From Megasphaera vaginalis (ex Bordigoni et al. 2020) (GTDB lineage Bacteria; Bacillota; Negativicutes; Veillonellales; Megasphaeraceae): a stretch of DNA of 64,000 nt. The translations under genes were made by a program, and so were the position numbers. The notes under the pieces are model-generated. The model was not told the DNA's origin. It ran no database searches and saw only the letters and a program-made list of their open reading frames with translations. How positions within the stretch are numbered: the stretch's first letter is position 1; the number at the start of each line of letters is the position of its first letter. The stretch lies in contig NZ_OEQB01000004.1 in assembly GCF_900240295.1 (NCBI RefSeq), positions 1 to 64,000 on the forward strand. The letters run 5' to 3'. Of the stretch, positions 28,514 through 36,957 are shown piece after piece.

Positions 28514-29046
28514 CCGTACTCCCCCTCTTCCGGCAGATAGCGGGACCGCCCGTCGGCAGCGGCGAGTTTCAACGCCGCCGTCACCGCGTCGTTCAAAGCC
28601 GCGGCGGCGACATAAGGCTGTCCGAACCGTTCCTGCAAAACGGCGGCCGCCGGCAGGCCTGCCGCCGTGACGACGAGATTGGCGGCCGCTGCCCCGGCTC
28701 GAACAAGGTCGTCAAAATCGCCGCCGCAGCCCCATACGCCATGTACGATAAACCCCTGACGCTGCAAAAAACGCACGGCGTCCCGCCTCTGTTCCGGCGA
28801 AATAACGCCAAGTAAATTGATCTTTTTCGGCGGCGCCGCCGCTGTAAAGTCCGCCTGCCACGAGCAACATTGCGACATCACCGGCGCAGTTGGACAGTCC
28901 GCCGCGCAATGACGGGCCACGTAGGCCAGACAGGCGGCGCCGTCAAGCCCTGCCGTAGCCAGCTGTACAGCCGGCGGAAGCCGTCGTATGCGGCGCAGTT
29001 GATCCTGTTCCTTCTCCACAAACTCGCTCCTTCCCGTCTCAGTCAT
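28504..29046 (-). CDS. short nitrogenase-component-1-like fragment protein with a Cys-rich N-terminus
   Basis: A 180-residue protein. Residues about 75-150 (NLLGVISPEQRRDAV...VVTAAGLPAAAVLQ) align by eye with the middle domain of the D-like proteins in this operon, such as the NLLGLTPLDF...VVSATGFYLA region of the gene ending at 29803. The preceding region has Cys39, Cys47, Cys51, Cys60 and Cys61, close enough to bind a cluster. It lacks the rest of a component 1 subunit. It overlaps the NifH-like gene by 8 bases and hydF by 10, so it is tightly coupled and probably not a random relic. Possible roles are a carrier or chaperone for a cofactor intermediate, like NifX/NafY proteins; this is inference. 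Confidence 0.7.
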   Translation of the reverse strand: MTETGRSEFVEKEQDQLRRIRRLPPAVQLATAGLDGAACLAYVARHCAADCPTAPVMSQCCSWQADFTAAAPPKKINLLGVISPEQRRDAVRFLQRQGFIVHGVWGCGGDFDDLVRAGAAAANLVVTAAGLPAAAVLQERFGQPYVAAAALNDAVTAALKLAAADGRSRYLPEEGEYGWD

Positions 29047-29788
29047 CGGCGACCAACGTTGCGGCAAAATCCATATACGTCCGACTGACCGGCAGCGTGC
29101 GGTCTCCTTCGACGACGGTCATGCCGCGGTCTTCGTAATACTGAATCTCTTTGCTCCGCGGAATATCGGCAACGATGGGAACGCCGCACGCGTCGGCAAA
29201 GACGCGAACGCGCTCGTACTCGGCATCGACGTCGCGCCGATTGAGGATAATTCCCTTGACTTGCGCATAGCCGCGGTCGCGAAAATTCCGCACGGCCCGA
29301 TAGATATTGGCAGCCGCATAAAGGGACATCTTTTCCCCGGATGTGACGATAAATATTTCCTTGGCGTAGCCGTCGCGAATAGGCGACGAGAAGCCGCCGC
29401 AAACGACGTCGCCAAGCACATCGTAGAGAACCACGTCAGGCCGGATCCGCTCAAAAACCTCGAGTTCTTCGAGCAAATCGAAGGTGGCAATAATGCCGCG
29501 GCCGGCACAGCCGAGGCCCGGCGTCGGCCCGCCCGTTTCGATACAAAAAACGTTGCCGTAACCGTATTTTCCCAAATGATCGAAATCAGGCGCCGCCGTA
29601 TACTTCCGATAATAGTCCATAACCGGCATGACGGGCTCCCCGTGAAGCAGATTAAGCGTCGAATCGGCCTTCGGATCACAGCCGATCTGAATGACTTGCC
29701 GCTGCAGAAGCGCCAGCGCCGCCGCCACGTTGGCAGTCGTCGTCGACTTGCCGATGCCGCCTTTACCGTAAATGGCAACTTTCCTCAT
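29039..29788 (-). CDS. NifH-like Fe protein 1 (nitrogenase reductase superfamily)
   Basis: A 249-residue ATP-dependent reductase. It has the P-loop GKGGIGKST (8-16), the CDPKADST switch (37-44), and the two Cys that bind the bridging 4Fe-4S cluster of the homodimer, Cys94 (GLGCAGRG) and Cys130 (GDVVCGG). Arg97, the site ADP-ribosylated in some NifH proteins, is kept. It would transfer electrons to the D/K-like proteins encoded upstream. It is shorter than classic NifH (about 270-295), like Fe proteins of the nitrogenase-like groups. Start at 29788 follows GGGAGGA; the frame extends 18 bases further without support. Confidence 0.93.
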   Translation of the reverse strand: MRKVAIYGKGGIGKSTTTANVAAALALLQRQVIQIGCDPKADSTLNLLHGEPVMPVMDYYRKYTAAPDFDHLGKYGYGNVFCIETGGPTPGLGCAGRGIIATFDLLEELEVFERIRPDVVLYDVLGDVVCGGFSSPIRDGYAKEIFIVTSGEKMSLYAAANIYRAVRNFRDRGYAQVKGIILNRRDVDAEYERVRVFADACGVPIVADIPRSKEIQYYEDRGMTVVEGDRTLPVSRTYMDFAATLVADD

Positions 29789-29802
29789 TGCAGAGTCCTC
29801 CC

Positions 29803-31029
29803 TCACAAGTTCTTTTCATCAGCCCACGCCTCCATGGCGCTGCCGATGAAAAGGGGAATATCCCGACGGTAATGCCGTCCCGAATACGCTTCATGGGGAA
29901 AGGAGATGAACTTTCCCGCTTCTTCCGGCAAGAGCCGGCTGTAAATGGGATCGGCAATAACACGCCGTCCTTTGCGGCATTCGCTGCGCAGTACGTCTTC
30001 GACGCTAACGGCGGCAATGTCCGTTAAGAGCAGCGACGGCGCATCGGCCATAGGGCAAATGAGCCGGATCGACGCCGACGGCTGCCGCCGCCGCAGAAAC
30101 TGCCGCAGCGACAGGAGCCAGACGGGCTCGCCGATCAGTACCAGATCGCAAGGGCTGTCGTCATACACCTGCTCCGCCTTCCAGGCATTCAACTCCGCCA
30201 TGGCATGCTTCGCCTTCAGCCGCTTTTCCGTTCCCCTGAGTCCGGTCAGATACGCCATGTCGCCGCGCTGCAGTGCGGCAATCCAAGCCGCTTCACCGGC
30301 AGCGCCGACGGGAATGCCGACGACATACGGGATGCCATATGCTTCTTGCATATATTGCGCCAAGTAAAAACCGGTCGCTGAAACGACGGCATTGACGTCG
30401 GCATCAGCCGCCTGCGCCAACCGCTCGGGACCATCTCCCATAGACCATGACGACTGCAGAATCAGCCCCCGATCAGCAAGCAGTTTTTTCAACGTCGTCG
30501 CATTGCCGACAACGGAAAAATCCAGAGGCGTCAGCCCCAGGAGATTGACGCGCCGCGCCGGCAGCTGCGGCGCCTTCGTCGGCTCCCGGAGAAACCGTTT
30601 GGCATAGGCCACATACGCTTCGCCGGCGCCGGGCAGATAACTGTGAATACCGTCGGTACGGAACCCGAAAGTCGGAATCCCCGTCCGCCTTTCCGTCACC
30701 TTTTCGATTCCTTGAAAATCCGTACCGATGGCGTTGGGCATCGGACTGCCGCCGATGGCGATGAACTGCGGGCGCGTCTCTGCCGCGGCAGCGGCAATAT
30801 CGTCGATGAGCCGGCTGTCATCGCCTTGCACCGCGTCAATTTCACGCAGACCCGAAATATAGATCATGCTCGGCGTATCGTACCATCGCGGCTCGTCATG
30901 CGTATTATATGTCGAATTACACCCGGACGCATCGTGCATGACGATCAGCCCGCCCAACTCGAAAAGCGCCGACGCCATGCCGAAAAGGTCGACGGCATAC
31001 GTAGAAAGCACGCGCTGTGCCTGTTTCAC
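29803..31029 (-). CDS. nitrogenase-component-1-like protein D1
   Basis: A 408-residue member of the NifD/NifK/BchN/CfbD superfamily. It shares the segment MHDASGC (Cys37) and HDEPRW with the paralogue ending at 36950, corresponding to the GPxGC cluster-ligand region of NifD; the other two NifD cluster Cys positions are not Cys. I choose GTG at 31029: it overlaps the previous stop (GTGA) and makes the first 27 residues line up without gaps with the paralogue, ahead of a TTG at 31044. With the adjacent K-like protein it would form a heteromer reduced by the NifH-like protein. The substrate is unknown. Confidence 0.85.
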   Translation of the reverse strand: MKQAQRVLSTYAVDLFGMASALFELGGLIVMHDASGCNSTYNTHDEPRWYDTPSMIYISGLREIDAVQGDDSRLIDDIAAAAAETRPQFIAIGGSPMPNAIGTDFQGIEKVTERRTGIPTFGFRTDGIHSYLPGAGEAYVAYAKRFLREPTKAPQLPARRVNLLGLTPLDFSVVGNATTLKKLLADRGLILQSSWSMGDGPERLAQAADADVNAVVSATGFYLAQYMQEAYGIPYVVGIPVGAAGEAAWIAALQRGDMAYLTGLRGTEKRLKAKHAMAELNAWKAEQVYDDSPCDLVLIGEPVWLLSLRQFLRRRQPSASIRLICPMADAPSLLLTDIAAVSVEDVLRSECRKGRRVIADPIYSRLLPEEAGKFISFPHEAYSGRHYRRDIPLFIGSAMEAWADEKNL

Positions 31030-32375
31030 CCGCGACACCCCCAAGCTTTAATTTGAATAATGGACCGTACATCTTTTGTTTCTTCGCCGGCGTCGCCGAT
31101 CAGGTCGAGAAGCTTCAAGATGCCGACGTAACCATATAAACCGCTGTTTTCGATAAGATTGACGAAATGCGGCGTATTCGTAAAATATGCCGCCATCTGC
31201 CCGATTGCCAACACCTTCCCGTACCGTTCATTATCATCCCGTTTCAACAACCGCCGCTTGTAGTGCGACGTCGACCGCAGCGACAGGTGCGGATAAGCGC
31301 TTTGCAGGTACCGGAAATCAGCCTCTTCGTCACAACTGATACTGTCGAGATAAACGGCATAGACGGAAAAACCGCGGTCAAGCAGAAAACGGGCCAGGCT
31401 CAACGGTCTGGGCGTCGCCGTATAGTCAATGGCGACGGGCGTCTTGCCGACGCGCGCCAGCAATGCCTTCGCCTTCGTCTCGATGGCCCGCTCATAGCCG
31501 TCCGTATCCGGCAATTCCAGCGCGAAACGCTCGGCGACGCGGCGCAAATTGGCCCGCAGTTCTTCGTAAGAATACGTATAAGGCACGTAAATCGCTTCCT
31601 GGCCGAGACGGCGCTCCAGATCTTTCGCCGCCGCCGCCGCATTAGGCAAAAAATAAAGATTGGCCGCGGCGCTTCCCAGATTTTTATACTGTTCATACGT
31701 TTTGCAGGCGGCAAAATCTTGGATTTCCCACTTGCTGCCGCGCAACATGACCGTCAATTCATTTTCGGCATCGACAGGATAGTAATTGACGATAACATTG
31801 ACGGCCCGGCGGCGCGGCAGTTTCGTCACGGCCCGCAGCAGCTGCCGCCGTCCCAGGACATCTGGCGTAAAACGGCGTTGCAGTGTCGGAATCATGTAGC
31901 CGTCAATAAAATCGATATCGGGAAAACGGCGCCGCAACGCCCCGTAAACGACGTGCAGGTCGATGTGCATAAAATGCTGCATGCAGCTCGTAAACCCTTC
32001 GACACATTTGGGCCGGTGCGGCAGATTTTCAATGATATGCGCAATGCCGTCGATCATCATTTCTTCCAGATTTCCTTTAATGATATTTTCATTGGTCAAG
32101 GTCACCATGGAAAACCGTGCAGCGCCGCCCGGCACCTCGTCGGCCGAAAGGACGACGCCATGCAGGCAGCAGGCGCAGCAGACGTAAATCTCGTGGCATT
32201 CGGGAATGAGCAACGGCGAGTGGGCAATCGTCCAATGGCCGCGCGCCGGCGACGCATATTGCAGCCCGATCCGAAAAGGGCGCGGATAAGCCGCGTCGCC
32301 AATCCGTATTTCGGCACCGTCAGGCGTCACTACAGGCGAAATAACGTCGGGATGTATTTCGTTTTCATAAATCAT
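31026..32375 (-). CDS. nitrogenase-component-1-like protein K1
   Basis: A 449-residue component-1-like protein. Putative cluster ligands are Cys60, Cys66/67/69/70 (ECHEIYVCCACCLHG) and Cys124/Cys131 (FTSCMQHFM, matching the NifK TTC position). The run of Cys is richer than in any classic NifK. A later segment, CKTYEQYKNLGSAAANLYFL, is shared with K2 ([19 protein letters not shown]). Start at ATG 32375 is set by GGGAGA five bases upstream; a TTG 21 bases earlier overlaps hypE. It is separated from hypE by 14 bases and overlaps D1 by 4, so hyp and nif-like genes belong to one transcript. Confidence 0.85.
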   Translation of the reverse strand: MIYENEIHPDVISPVVTPDGAEIRIGDAAYPRPFRIGLQYASPARGHWTIAHSPLLIPECHEIYVCCACCLHGVVLSADEVPGGAARFSMVTLTNENIIKGNLEEMMIDGIAHIIENLPHRPKCVEGFTSCMQHFMHIDLHVVYGALRRRFPDIDFIDGYMIPTLQRRFTPDVLGRRQLLRAVTKLPRRRAVNVIVNYYPVDAENELTVMLRGSKWEIQDFAACKTYEQYKNLGSAAANLYFLPNAAAAAKDLERRLGQEAIYVPYTYSYEELRANLRRVAERFALELPDTDGYERAIETKAKALLARVGKTPVAIDYTATPRPLSLARFLLDRGFSVYAVYLDSISCDEEADFRYLQSAYPHLSLRSTSHYKRRLLKRDDNERYGKVLAIGQMAAYFTNTPHFVNLIENSGLYGYVGILKLLDLIGDAGEETKDVRSIIQIKAWGCRG

Positions 32376-32389
32376 CGTTCTCTCCCGTT

Positions 32390-33394
32390 TCAGCAAATCC
32401 GCGGCAGCAGCTCTCCGCCGGGAGGCGGCAGCAGCGTCTGCGCACCGATTTCCGTCGTCACTGTTACCTGCCCGGCGAATTCGGCAGTTACCGTGCCGAT
32501 GACGGCGGCGTGCTGCGAATACGGCCCCTGCCGCAGCACATCGACAAGCGCAGCGGCATGTTCCTGCGGTGCAATGATAACCAATCTTCCTTCACAGGCG
32601 AGATAAAGCGGTTCCAACCCGAGCATGCCGCAAACGCCGCGGACAGCCGGAGCCACGGGAACGGCAGAGCCGTCGAGCCGGATACCGACGCGGCTCTGGC
32701 CGGCAATTTCGTAAAGAACCGTACCGACGCCGCCGCGCGTGGCATCGCGCAGAACATGAAGGTCTTTCGTCACGGCAAAGAGCGACTCCACGGTCTGCCA
32801 CAACGGTGCACAATCGCTGTCGACTTCGGCATTGATGCCGTATTTATCGCGGGCCAACAAAATCGTACAACCATGGCGGCCGACATCGCCGCTGACAATA
32901 ACGGCATCACCCGGTTTAGCCAGCGATCCTGACGTTTGAATACCGTCCTGCACGACGCCGATGCCGGTCGTCGTGATAAAGAGATTGTCCACCTGCCCTT
33001 TGCCGGCTACCTTCGTATCACCGGCGACGATGCGGACGCCGGCCGCGGCAGCCGTCTCCGCCATCGCCGCCGCGTACGTTTCCACCTTCGCCAGCGGAAA
33101 TCCTTCTTCAATGACGAAGGCACAGGAAAGATACAGGGGCTTAGCCCCCATGCAAGCGAGATCGTTGACGGTGCCGCAGATACTCAGTTTGCCGATATTG
33201 CCGCCCTTGAATTCAGGCGGCGAAACGATAAAGCCGTCCGTCGTAAACGCCAGCTTCTCCTGTCCGATCGACAGGATTGCCGCATCGTCACCGGTAAATT
33301 CAGGATTCGAAAAATGAGCTTTAAAAACACTGTCGATCAACGCCGCCGTCTTGGCGCCGCCGGCGCCGTGAGCCAATGTAACTACTGTATCCAT
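32390..33394 (-). CDS. hypE: hydrogenase maturation protein HypE
   Basis: A 334-residue protein of the PurM/ThiL-like fold. HypE accepts a carbamoyl group from HypF on its C-terminal Cys and dehydrates it with ATP to a thiocyanate, the source of CN ligands. The N-terminus AHGAGGAK and the GDDAAIL segment match, and the chain ends in LLPRIC with the essential terminal Cys present. Length is normal (about 330-350). It begins directly after the hypD stop (TAAATG) and precedes K1. All key residues remain, so it should be active. Confidence 0.95.
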   Translation of the reverse strand: MDTVVTLAHGAGGAKTAALIDSVFKAHFSNPEFTGDDAAILSIGQEKLAFTTDGFIVSPPEFKGGNIGKLSICGTVNDLACMGAKPLYLSCAFVIEEGFPLAKVETYAAAMAETAAAAGVRIVAGDTKVAGKGQVDNLFITTTGIGVVQDGIQTSGSLAKPGDAVIVSGDVGRHGCTILLARDKYGINAEVDSDCAPLWQTVESLFAVTKDLHVLRDATRGGVGTVLYEIAGQSRVGIRLDGSAVPVAPAVRGVCGMLGLEPLYLACEGRLVIIAPQEHAAALVDVLRQGPYSQHAAVIGTVTAEFAGQVTVTTEIGAQTLLPPPGGELLPRIC

Positions 33395-34432
33395 TTAAAT
33401 TCCTCCGTATTGATAAAAGGCCGCACACGTCCCTTCGTGCGACACCATGCAGGCGCCAACGGCATGGTCCGGCGTGCAGGCCTTGCCGAAAACGGGGCAA
33501 TCGACGGGCCTGCATTTACCTTGCAGCACGTCGCCGCAGCGGCAGGCCGGATTCGCCTTGCCCGCCTGCTTTGGCACAGCGAACTTCAGGCGGCTGTCGT
33601 ACGCCGCGTAAGCTGCGCGCAGTTGCAGGCCCGAGCTCGGAATCACGCCGAGACCGCGCCATTCCGTATCACACAGTTCCATGACGCCGTCGATAATAGC
33701 CTGTCCCTTCGGACTGCCTTCACGTCGCACGACACGGGGATAGCAGTTTTGAAAGAAGGGCTCGCCGGCCCCGCTCTTGACGACGATATACGCTAACGCC
33801 GTAAGCAGTTCTTTCGCCGTAAAACCGGCGATTACGCCGGAGATGCCCTGTGTCGCCAGTTCCTCACAAATCGCCGTGCCGATGACCGCATGAACGTGGC
33901 CGGGATAGATAAAGGCGTCACAGCTGCCGGCCATGGCGCGATACGCGTTGGGCATCGTCTTATTCGCCGTCAACAGAGAAAAGTTCGTCAGTCCCGCCGC
34001 TTCAGCCTGCTGCACGGCAAGACAGGCCGCCGGCGCCGTCGTCTCAAAACCGACGGCCAAAAAGACGACTTCTTCCTCGCCGTGAGCCGCCGCATACATC
34101 ACCGCATCTTGCGGCGCATAGACGGGTTCAATGCGAGCGCCGCAGCTGCGCGCAGCAGCCAGATTCAGCTGCGTTCCCGGTACGCGGATTAAATCGCCGA
34201 AAGTGCAAATCGTAACGCCCCGTTCCAGCGCCAGCCAAATCGCTTCGTCGATAAAGGAAACCGGCGTCACGCAAACCGGACAGCCCGGACCGGAAATCAA
34301 TTCCAGCGCCGGCGGCAGGAGCTGCCGAATACCGAGGCGGAAAATTTCATGCGTATGCGTGCCGCACACTTCCATGATCCGCAGCGGCTTGCCGTCGTAA
34401 CGGGTCACGATATCATAAGCCTGGCGGGCCAT
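33395..34432 (-). CDS. hypD: hydrogenase maturation protein HypD
   Basis: A 345-residue iron-sulfur protein on which the Fe(CN)2CO unit is assembled with HypC. Visible motifs are MEVCGTHTHEI (about residue 20-30, with the catalytic Cys), GPGCPVCVTP with the redox Cys pair, GFETTAPA, and the C-terminal Cys-rich region (ACRCGDVL, CRPVDCPVFG, CTPDHAVGAC) that holds a 4Fe-4S cluster. Start overlaps the hypC stop (TAATG), with GGAGG inside hypC. All hallmark residues are intact. Confidence 0.95.
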   Translation of the reverse strand: MARQAYDIVTRYDGKPLRIMEVCGTHTHEIFRLGIRQLLPPALELISGPGCPVCVTPVSFIDEAIWLALERGVTICTFGDLIRVPGTQLNLAAARSCGARIEPVYAPQDAVMYAAAHGEEEVVFLAVGFETTAPAACLAVQQAEAAGLTNFSLLTANKTMPNAYRAMAGSCDAFIYPGHVHAVIGTAICEELATQGISGVIAGFTAKELLTALAYIVVKSGAGEPFFQNCYPRVVRREGSPKGQAIIDGVMELCDTEWRGLGVIPSSGLQLRAAYAAYDSRLKFAVPKQAGKANPACRCGDVLQGKCRPVDCPVFGKACTPDHAVGACMVSHEGTCAAFYQYGGI

Positions 34433-34638
34433 TATAAGTCCTCCAAGAGAGCCGTCGTTTCAGCTTCATCATCTGCCGTAATCTTGGCGATCGCCATCCC
34501 GGCATGAATCATGACATAATCGCCGGGATCGAGTTCGTCAAGCAATTCGGCCGACACTTCACGCCGTGCCCCAGACGCATCGACCAATACCATATCTTTA
34601 TTTACCTTCACAACACGTGCCGCCAAGCCTACACACAT
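34432..34638 (-). CDS. hypC: hydrogenase maturation chaperone HypC
   Basis: A 68-residue OB-fold chaperone with the essential N-terminal Met-Cys (MCVGLAARV) and the HAGMAIAKI motif with the conserved His. HypC binds Fe with HypD and delivers the Fe(CN)2CO group to the target protein. Length is typical. In [NiFe]-hydrogenase systems the target is the large subunit precursor; no such gene is seen here, so its client is an open question. Confidence 0.93.
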   Translation of the reverse strand: MCVGLAARVVKVNKDMVLVDASGARREVSAELLDELDPGDYVMIHAGMAIAKITADDEAETTALLEDL

Positions 34639-34653
34639 GAAAATCGTCTCCTT

Positions 34654-36957
34654 TTATCGTTGTTGTATGGAATACATCGCCGCCACAGCCTGTCCCAAGG
34701 CGATACCGCCGTCATTGGCAGGCACGAGACTGTGCGTATATACGTGAAAGCCCGCCGCCGCCAAGTTCTCTTCACAAAGCCGGAGAAGCAAGGTGTTTTG
34801 AAATACGCCGCCGCTCAACGCTACGGCGCCGAGACCGGCAGTGCGGCGAAGCTGCACGCAGACAGCCGTCGTCATTAACGCCAGCGATGCATGAAAGCGA
34901 TACGCCAGCAATCCTGCCGCGGCGCCGGCCAGAAAATCGGCTGTCAGCCGTTGAAAAAGTCGGTCCGTCGGCAATAGCAGCCGGCCGTCGTCCGCTTCCG
35001 GCGCCAAATCGGTATACGCTGCCGCCGGACCGTGATTTTTTTCCCATTCCTCAGCGGCAAACTGCAGCGCCATCGCCGCTTCACCTTCAAACGTCGAAAT
35101 GCGGCACAACCCCAAAACGGCACTGACCGCATCAAAAAGTCTGCCGGCGCTCGTCGAAACGACGCTGTTCAATCCTTCATCGGCCAAAAAGAACTGCGCC
35201 GCCGTCTCCGCTTCCGTCGCCAGAGCCAGCCGTTTTACCAACGCCTGCGTCGCCGCCTTGTCACCGTTACCGTCATAGAGCAGGGAAACGGCAATGCGCC
35301 AGCCTTCCCTGGCGCCGCTGTCCCCGCCGGGTTGTCGGAAGGGCCTGATCGACGCGACGCGGCGGAAGCCGCTGTACGAAACCTGCAAAATCTCCCCTCC
35401 CCAGATTGTGCCGTCCGTACCGTACCCGGTACCGTCAAAGGCAATGCCGAGGACCTCACGGTCGACGCCGTTTTCGGCCAAACAGGAAAGGATATGCGCA
35501 TAGTGGTGCTGTATCCTGATCAACGGCAAGCCCTGCTCGGCCGCGATCTGCGCCGAATGGTACAAAGGGTGCAGGTCACAAGCGACGACTGTCGGCCGCA
35601 CTTCAAGAAGCTCTTCCAGGCGCGCGACGGATTCGCGCAAAACCGCCATGGTCCGCACGTCACCCAGATCGCCGACATAGGGAGAAAGGTAGAAAAGCGC
35701 ATCCTTCGCAAGACAGAAGGTGTTTTTCAATTCTCCGCCAATGGCCAGGACTGCGCCTTTGAAGAATTCCGGCCCCATGACCGGCAAGGGTGCGTAACCG
35801 CGGGAGCGGCGAATCATATACGGCCGGTTGCGGTAAAAACGCATGACCGAATCATCGGCGCGAAGGCGAATCGTCCGATTGTGAGACAAGATCATATCAC
35901 ATAGACCGGTCAGCTCCCTCGCCGCATCTTCGTCAGTACGGCAAATCGGCGCTCCCGACGCATTGGCGCTGGTCATGACCAGAACATCGGGCATATCGAC
36001 GCCGTCAGGATACGTAAAAAGAAGGAGCTGTAACGGCGCATAAGGCAGCATAACGCCGACGGCAGGATTATGCGGCGCCACCGACGGCGCCGCCAGCCCG
36101 CCGGCTTTCTTTGCCAACAAGATGATCGGTTTGGCGTGACCGTCAAGGATCGGTTCCGCCGTCGCCGGCAGGACGCACTCGCGCCGTACTGCCGCCAAAT
36201 CCCGGAGCATCAGAGCAAAGGGCTTGACAGGCCGCCGTTTCAAGCGGCGCAAGCGCTTGACGGCAGCTTCGTTCGTACCGTCGCAGCAGAGGTGAAACCC
36301 GCCGATGCCCTTGACGGCGACAATACCGCCGCCGGCAATGCTGCGGCGCGCCGCCGTGATCGCCGCAGCGCCCTGCTCCGTACCGCCGTAAACGTAAACG
36401 ACGGGGCCGCACTCGTTACAGCACACAGGCTGCGCATCGTAACGCCGGCTTGCGCTGTCGTAATATTCGTCGCGGCAGGCGCGGCACATGGGAAAATCGC
36501 CCATACTCGTCCGTTCCCGGTCGTAGGGCATGGAATCGAGAATCGTCAGCCGCGGCCCGCAAGCCGTACAGTTGATAAAAGGATGAAGATAGCGGCGGTC
36601 GTGTCGATCAAAAAGCTCCTTCTTGCACGTTTCACAAACGGCAATATCGGGAGAGACAAAAACGGCGCCGGCTTCCCGGGTGCTCTCAACGATGGTAAAA
36701 TCGGCAAACGCCGGACTTTTTGCCGCCTCTTCGCAATCGATCTTTAAAATCGCCGACCGCGGCGGCGCCTGCTGCGCCAAGGCCGATTGAAAGGAAGCCA
36801 GCGCCGCCGTTTCCCCTTGAGCGATAATTTCCACATACGATCCTTTATTGCAGACAGTACCGCAAATCCCTGCTGCAATCGCAATGCGGCTGACAAAAGG
36901 CCGGAAGCCGACGCCCTGAACGATACCGAACACGCAGATACGCACTGTATCAGTCAT
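34654..36957 (-). CDS. hypF: carbamoyltransferase HypF
   Basis: A 767-residue enzyme that makes a carbamoyl adenylate from carbamoyl phosphate and ATP and loads HypE. Domains: acylphosphatase (about 1-90, GIVQGVGFRPF), two zinc fingers of CxxC-x18-CxxC type (about 105-180, CETCKKELF...CTACGPR, CRACRDEYY...CNECGP), a YrdC-like domain (about 200-380) and a Kae1-like domain with the HHYAHILSCL metal site (about 475-485). Start at 36957 overlaps the D2 gene by 8 bases. It is full length and apparently functional. hypF lies on the far side of hypC-hypD-hypE, next to the D2/K2 pair. Confidence 0.95.
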   Translation of the reverse strand: MTDTVRICVFGIVQGVGFRPFVSRIAIAAGICGTVCNKGSYVEIIAQGETAALASFQSALAQQAPPRSAILKIDCEEAAKSPAFADFTIVESTREAGAVFVSPDIAVCETCKKELFDRHDRRYLHPFINCTACGPRLTILDSMPYDRERTSMGDFPMCRACRDEYYDSASRRYDAQPVCCNECGPVVYVYGGTEQGAAAITAARRSIAGGGIVAVKGIGGFHLCCDGTNEAAVKRLRRLKRRPVKPFALMLRDLAAVRRECVLPATAEPILDGHAKPIILLAKKAGGLAAPSVAPHNPAVGVMLPYAPLQLLLFTYPDGVDMPDVLVMTSANASGAPICRTDEDAARELTGLCDMILSHNRTIRLRADDSVMRFYRNRPYMIRRSRGYAPLPVMGPEFFKGAVLAIGGELKNTFCLAKDALFYLSPYVGDLGDVRTMAVLRESVARLEELLEVRPTVVACDLHPLYHSAQIAAEQGLPLIRIQHHYAHILSCLAENGVDREVLGIAFDGTGYGTDGTIWGGEILQVSYSGFRRVASIRPFRQPGGDSGAREGWRIAVSLLYDGNGDKAATQALVKRLALATEAETAAQFFLADEGLNSVVSTSAGRLFDAVSAVLGLCRISTFEGEAAMALQFAAEEWEKNHGPAAAYTDLAPEADDGRLLLPTDRLFQRLTADFLAGAAAGLLAYRFHASLALMTTAVCVQLRRTAGLGAVALSGGVFQNTLLLRLCEENLAAAGFHVYTHSLVPANDGGIALGQAVAAMYSIQQR

